Made by a program: the position numbers and the translations under genes | In this document: piece after piece, positions 12,668-13,915 of the stretch | Numbering within the stretch: position 1 is the stretch's first letter | How the letters are laid out: every line of letters begins with the position of its first letter | NCBI GenBank assembly: GCA_045634005.1 | Contig: JAZQZL010000025.1 | Span: forward strand, 1 to 13,915 | Source of the DNA: Flemingiibacterium sp045634005 | Lineage (GTDB): Bacteria > Bacillota > Clostridia > Oscillospirales > CAG-272 | DNA: 13,915 nucleotides | Reading direction: 5' to 3' | The notes under the pieces: model-generated | What the model saw: the letters and a program-made list of their open reading frames with translations, nothing else | Database searches by the model: none | Told to the model about the DNA's origin: nothing

Positions 12668-13900
12668 TTATATTACAAAGTTGCCGTTTTCAAACACCTT
12701 TACCTCGGTGCCGTCAGCCTTGATACCGATGATCTCCATATCGGCAGTACCGATCATAAAGTCAACGTGGTTTGCACTGCGGTTACCGCCGCGTGCAAGA
12801 AGCTCCTCCTCGGAAAGCTTTTCTCCGCCCTTCATCGTGTCGGGATAGCACTCGCCGAGCGCTAAATGACAGGACGCGTTCTCGTCAAACAGCGTGTTGT
12901 AGAAAAGTATGCCGAGATTCGAGATAGGCGAGTCGTACGGGATAAGCGCCACCTCGCCGAGTCGGCGCGAGCCCTCGTCGGTGTCGAGCAGGCGGTCGAG
13001 CGCACGAAGTCCAAGCTCTGCGCCGTGGCTTACTACCTTGCCGTCCCTAAATTCAAGCCAGAACTTGTCGATAAGCTCGCCCTGATAGGAAAGCGGCATC
13101 GCGGAATATACCTTACCCTCTGCCTTTCTGCAGTCGGGCATCGTAAATATCTCCTCGGTGGGCATATTCGGGAAGTAGGAAACCTTATCTCTGCACTTCT
13201 CTGAGCCGCCCTTCCAGATGTGTCCGTCAGCAAGTGCTACGGTAAAGTCGGTGCCGAGCGAGTTCTTCATACGAAGCGCCACAAAACGCTCAGTGTTCAA
13301 AACCTTCGCGCGGCGCTTAAGCATACGGTCGTGACGCTTCCACTTCTTAACAACGTCGCCGCGTCCGATGCGCACGGTCTTGAATATAGCCGCCCAAAGC
13401 TTCTTGACAGCGTTTGCAGGCGTTTCGTTCGGGAATACCTTCATAGCCCAAGCCTCATTCGGATATGCTACGACGGTCCAGCGTACGCCACCCTCGTCCA
13501 TGATCTTGTAGAATTCCTTGAGACCCTTGCGAGCCGCAAGTGTGCTCGCCATCATCTTCTCGCTGTCAGCGCCCGCGAATATGTCGGGATCCTCCGCAAC
13601 GATTGCGATGGACACGCATCCCTCGCGCGCATAGTAGTTGCGCGATTCTGCCTTCCACTCGGGCATAGTCTGGAAGTTCTCGAGCGCCGCGTAGTCAACG
13701 CGAATACGCGCCGCACGCTCGTCGTCCCACATCATAATAACGTCCCTCGCGCCGAGTCTAAAGCACTCCTCCTCGACCATTCGGCCAAGCTCCGCCGCTT
13801 CGATAGGACAGCGTACAACTACATACTTATCGCTCGTCACGTTTACGCCAAGCGATGCTATTATTCTTGCATATTCCTGCAAATTTTCCTTGAATGCCAT
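12668..13900 (-). CDS. M29-family aminopeptidase
   Basis: This 410-residue cytoplasmic metallopeptidase belongs to family M29 (AmpS/PepS/aminopeptidase T type), which releases N-terminal residues from peptides using two metal ions. The conserved C-terminal metal site is complete: NMPTEE (residues 245-250, with Glu250), GEVALIPYDSPIS (Glu316), NASCHLALG (His345), and NHVDFMIG (His378 and Asp380). The N-terminal domain (about 1-200) has the usual ARIIASLGVNV and LGARDV motifs. Length is the family norm, with no signal peptide. The start is supported by AAGGAG (13914-13909 on the minus strand), eight bases before the ATG. The promoter lies outside the window, so other genes could precede it. It would supply free amino acids from peptides; any tie to the AGCS symporter is by theme only. 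Confidence 0.95.
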   Translation of the reverse strand: MAFKENLQEYARIIASLGVNVTSDKYVVVRCPIEAAELGRMVEEECFRLGARDVIMMWDDERAARIRVDYAALENFQTMPEWKAESRNYYAREGCVSIAIVAEDPDIFAGADSEKMMASTLAARKGLKEFYKIMDEGGVRWTVVAYPNEAWAMKVFPNETPANAVKKLWAAIFKTVRIGRGDVVKKWKRHDRMLKRRAKVLNTERFVALRMKNSLGTDFTVALADGHIWKGGSEKCRDKVSYFPNMPTEEIFTMPDCRKAEGKVYSAMPLSYQGELIDKFWLEFRDGKVVSHGAELGLRALDRLLDTDEGSRRLGEVALIPYDSPISNLGILFYNTLFDENASCHLALGECYPDTMKGGEKLSEEELLARGGNRSANHVDFMIGTADMEIIGIKADGTEVKVFENGNFVI

Positions 13901-13915
13901 TGTTTTTTCTCCTTA

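Noticed and set aside
12364..12865. Overlapping plus-strand open frames in the gap before the aminopeptidase
   Set aside because: They run through inverted repeats and then antisense through the aminopeptidase 3' end, with no ribosome binding site at their starts.

Overview
The window is ordinary chromosomal DNA from an anaerobic, probably gut-dwelling member of the Bacillota, most likely class Clostridia (Oscillospirales-like). This is inferred from strong AGGAG-type ribosome binding sites, sigma-A-type promoters with 17-base spacers, short intergenic regions with intrinsic terminators, the protein families present, and hairpin-rich non-coding elements of a kind I associate with gut Clostridia. 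No rRNA, tRNA, phage, plasmid or CRISPR features were seen.

Layout. (1) 1-2770: an FGGY-family sugar kinase, closed by a terminator, then a separately promoted AraC-family regulator. (2) 2770-4660, minus strand: an Lrp/AsnC-type regulator and an AGCS-family sodium:amino-acid symporter in one two-gene operon, ending at a bidirectional terminator shared with the araC-type gene. (3) 4700-8790: a divergent intergenic region with three consecutive inverted repeats, then a clear promoter driving two tandem paralogous GH20 family beta-N-acetylhexosaminidases without signal peptides, so probably cytoplasmic. (4) 8796-9170: a non-coding element with imperfect terminal inverted repeats and an array of small hairpins joined by GTGAAAT / ATTTCAC tags. 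(5) 9190-10050, minus strand: a DeoR-family regulator with its own promoter and a probable self-operator. (6) 10060-11260: a candidate 52-residue small ORF, whose stop overlaps the start of a three-repeat S1-domain RNA-binding protein. (7) 11262-12250, minus strand: a monocistronic acyltransferase-like protein of the DUF5596 / GNAT_C kind. (8) 12280-12630: a second structured non-coding region with a GC-rich hairpin cluster and a three-way-junction fold. (9) 12668-13900, minus strand: an M29-family aminopeptidase with all expected metal ligands.

How the genes may work together: the kinase, AraC-type regulator, GH20 pair and DeoR-type regulator fit intracellular handling of imported sugars or amino-sugar-containing oligosaccharides. 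The symporter and aminopeptidase fit amino acid and peptide use. Regulatory links between them are inferred from neighbourhood only.

I did not find a clear new multi-gene system. The items most worth checking are the hairpin-array element at 8796-9170, the small ORF overlapping the S1 gene, the two three-way-junction structures, and the diverged active-site surroundings of the two GH20 paralogues.
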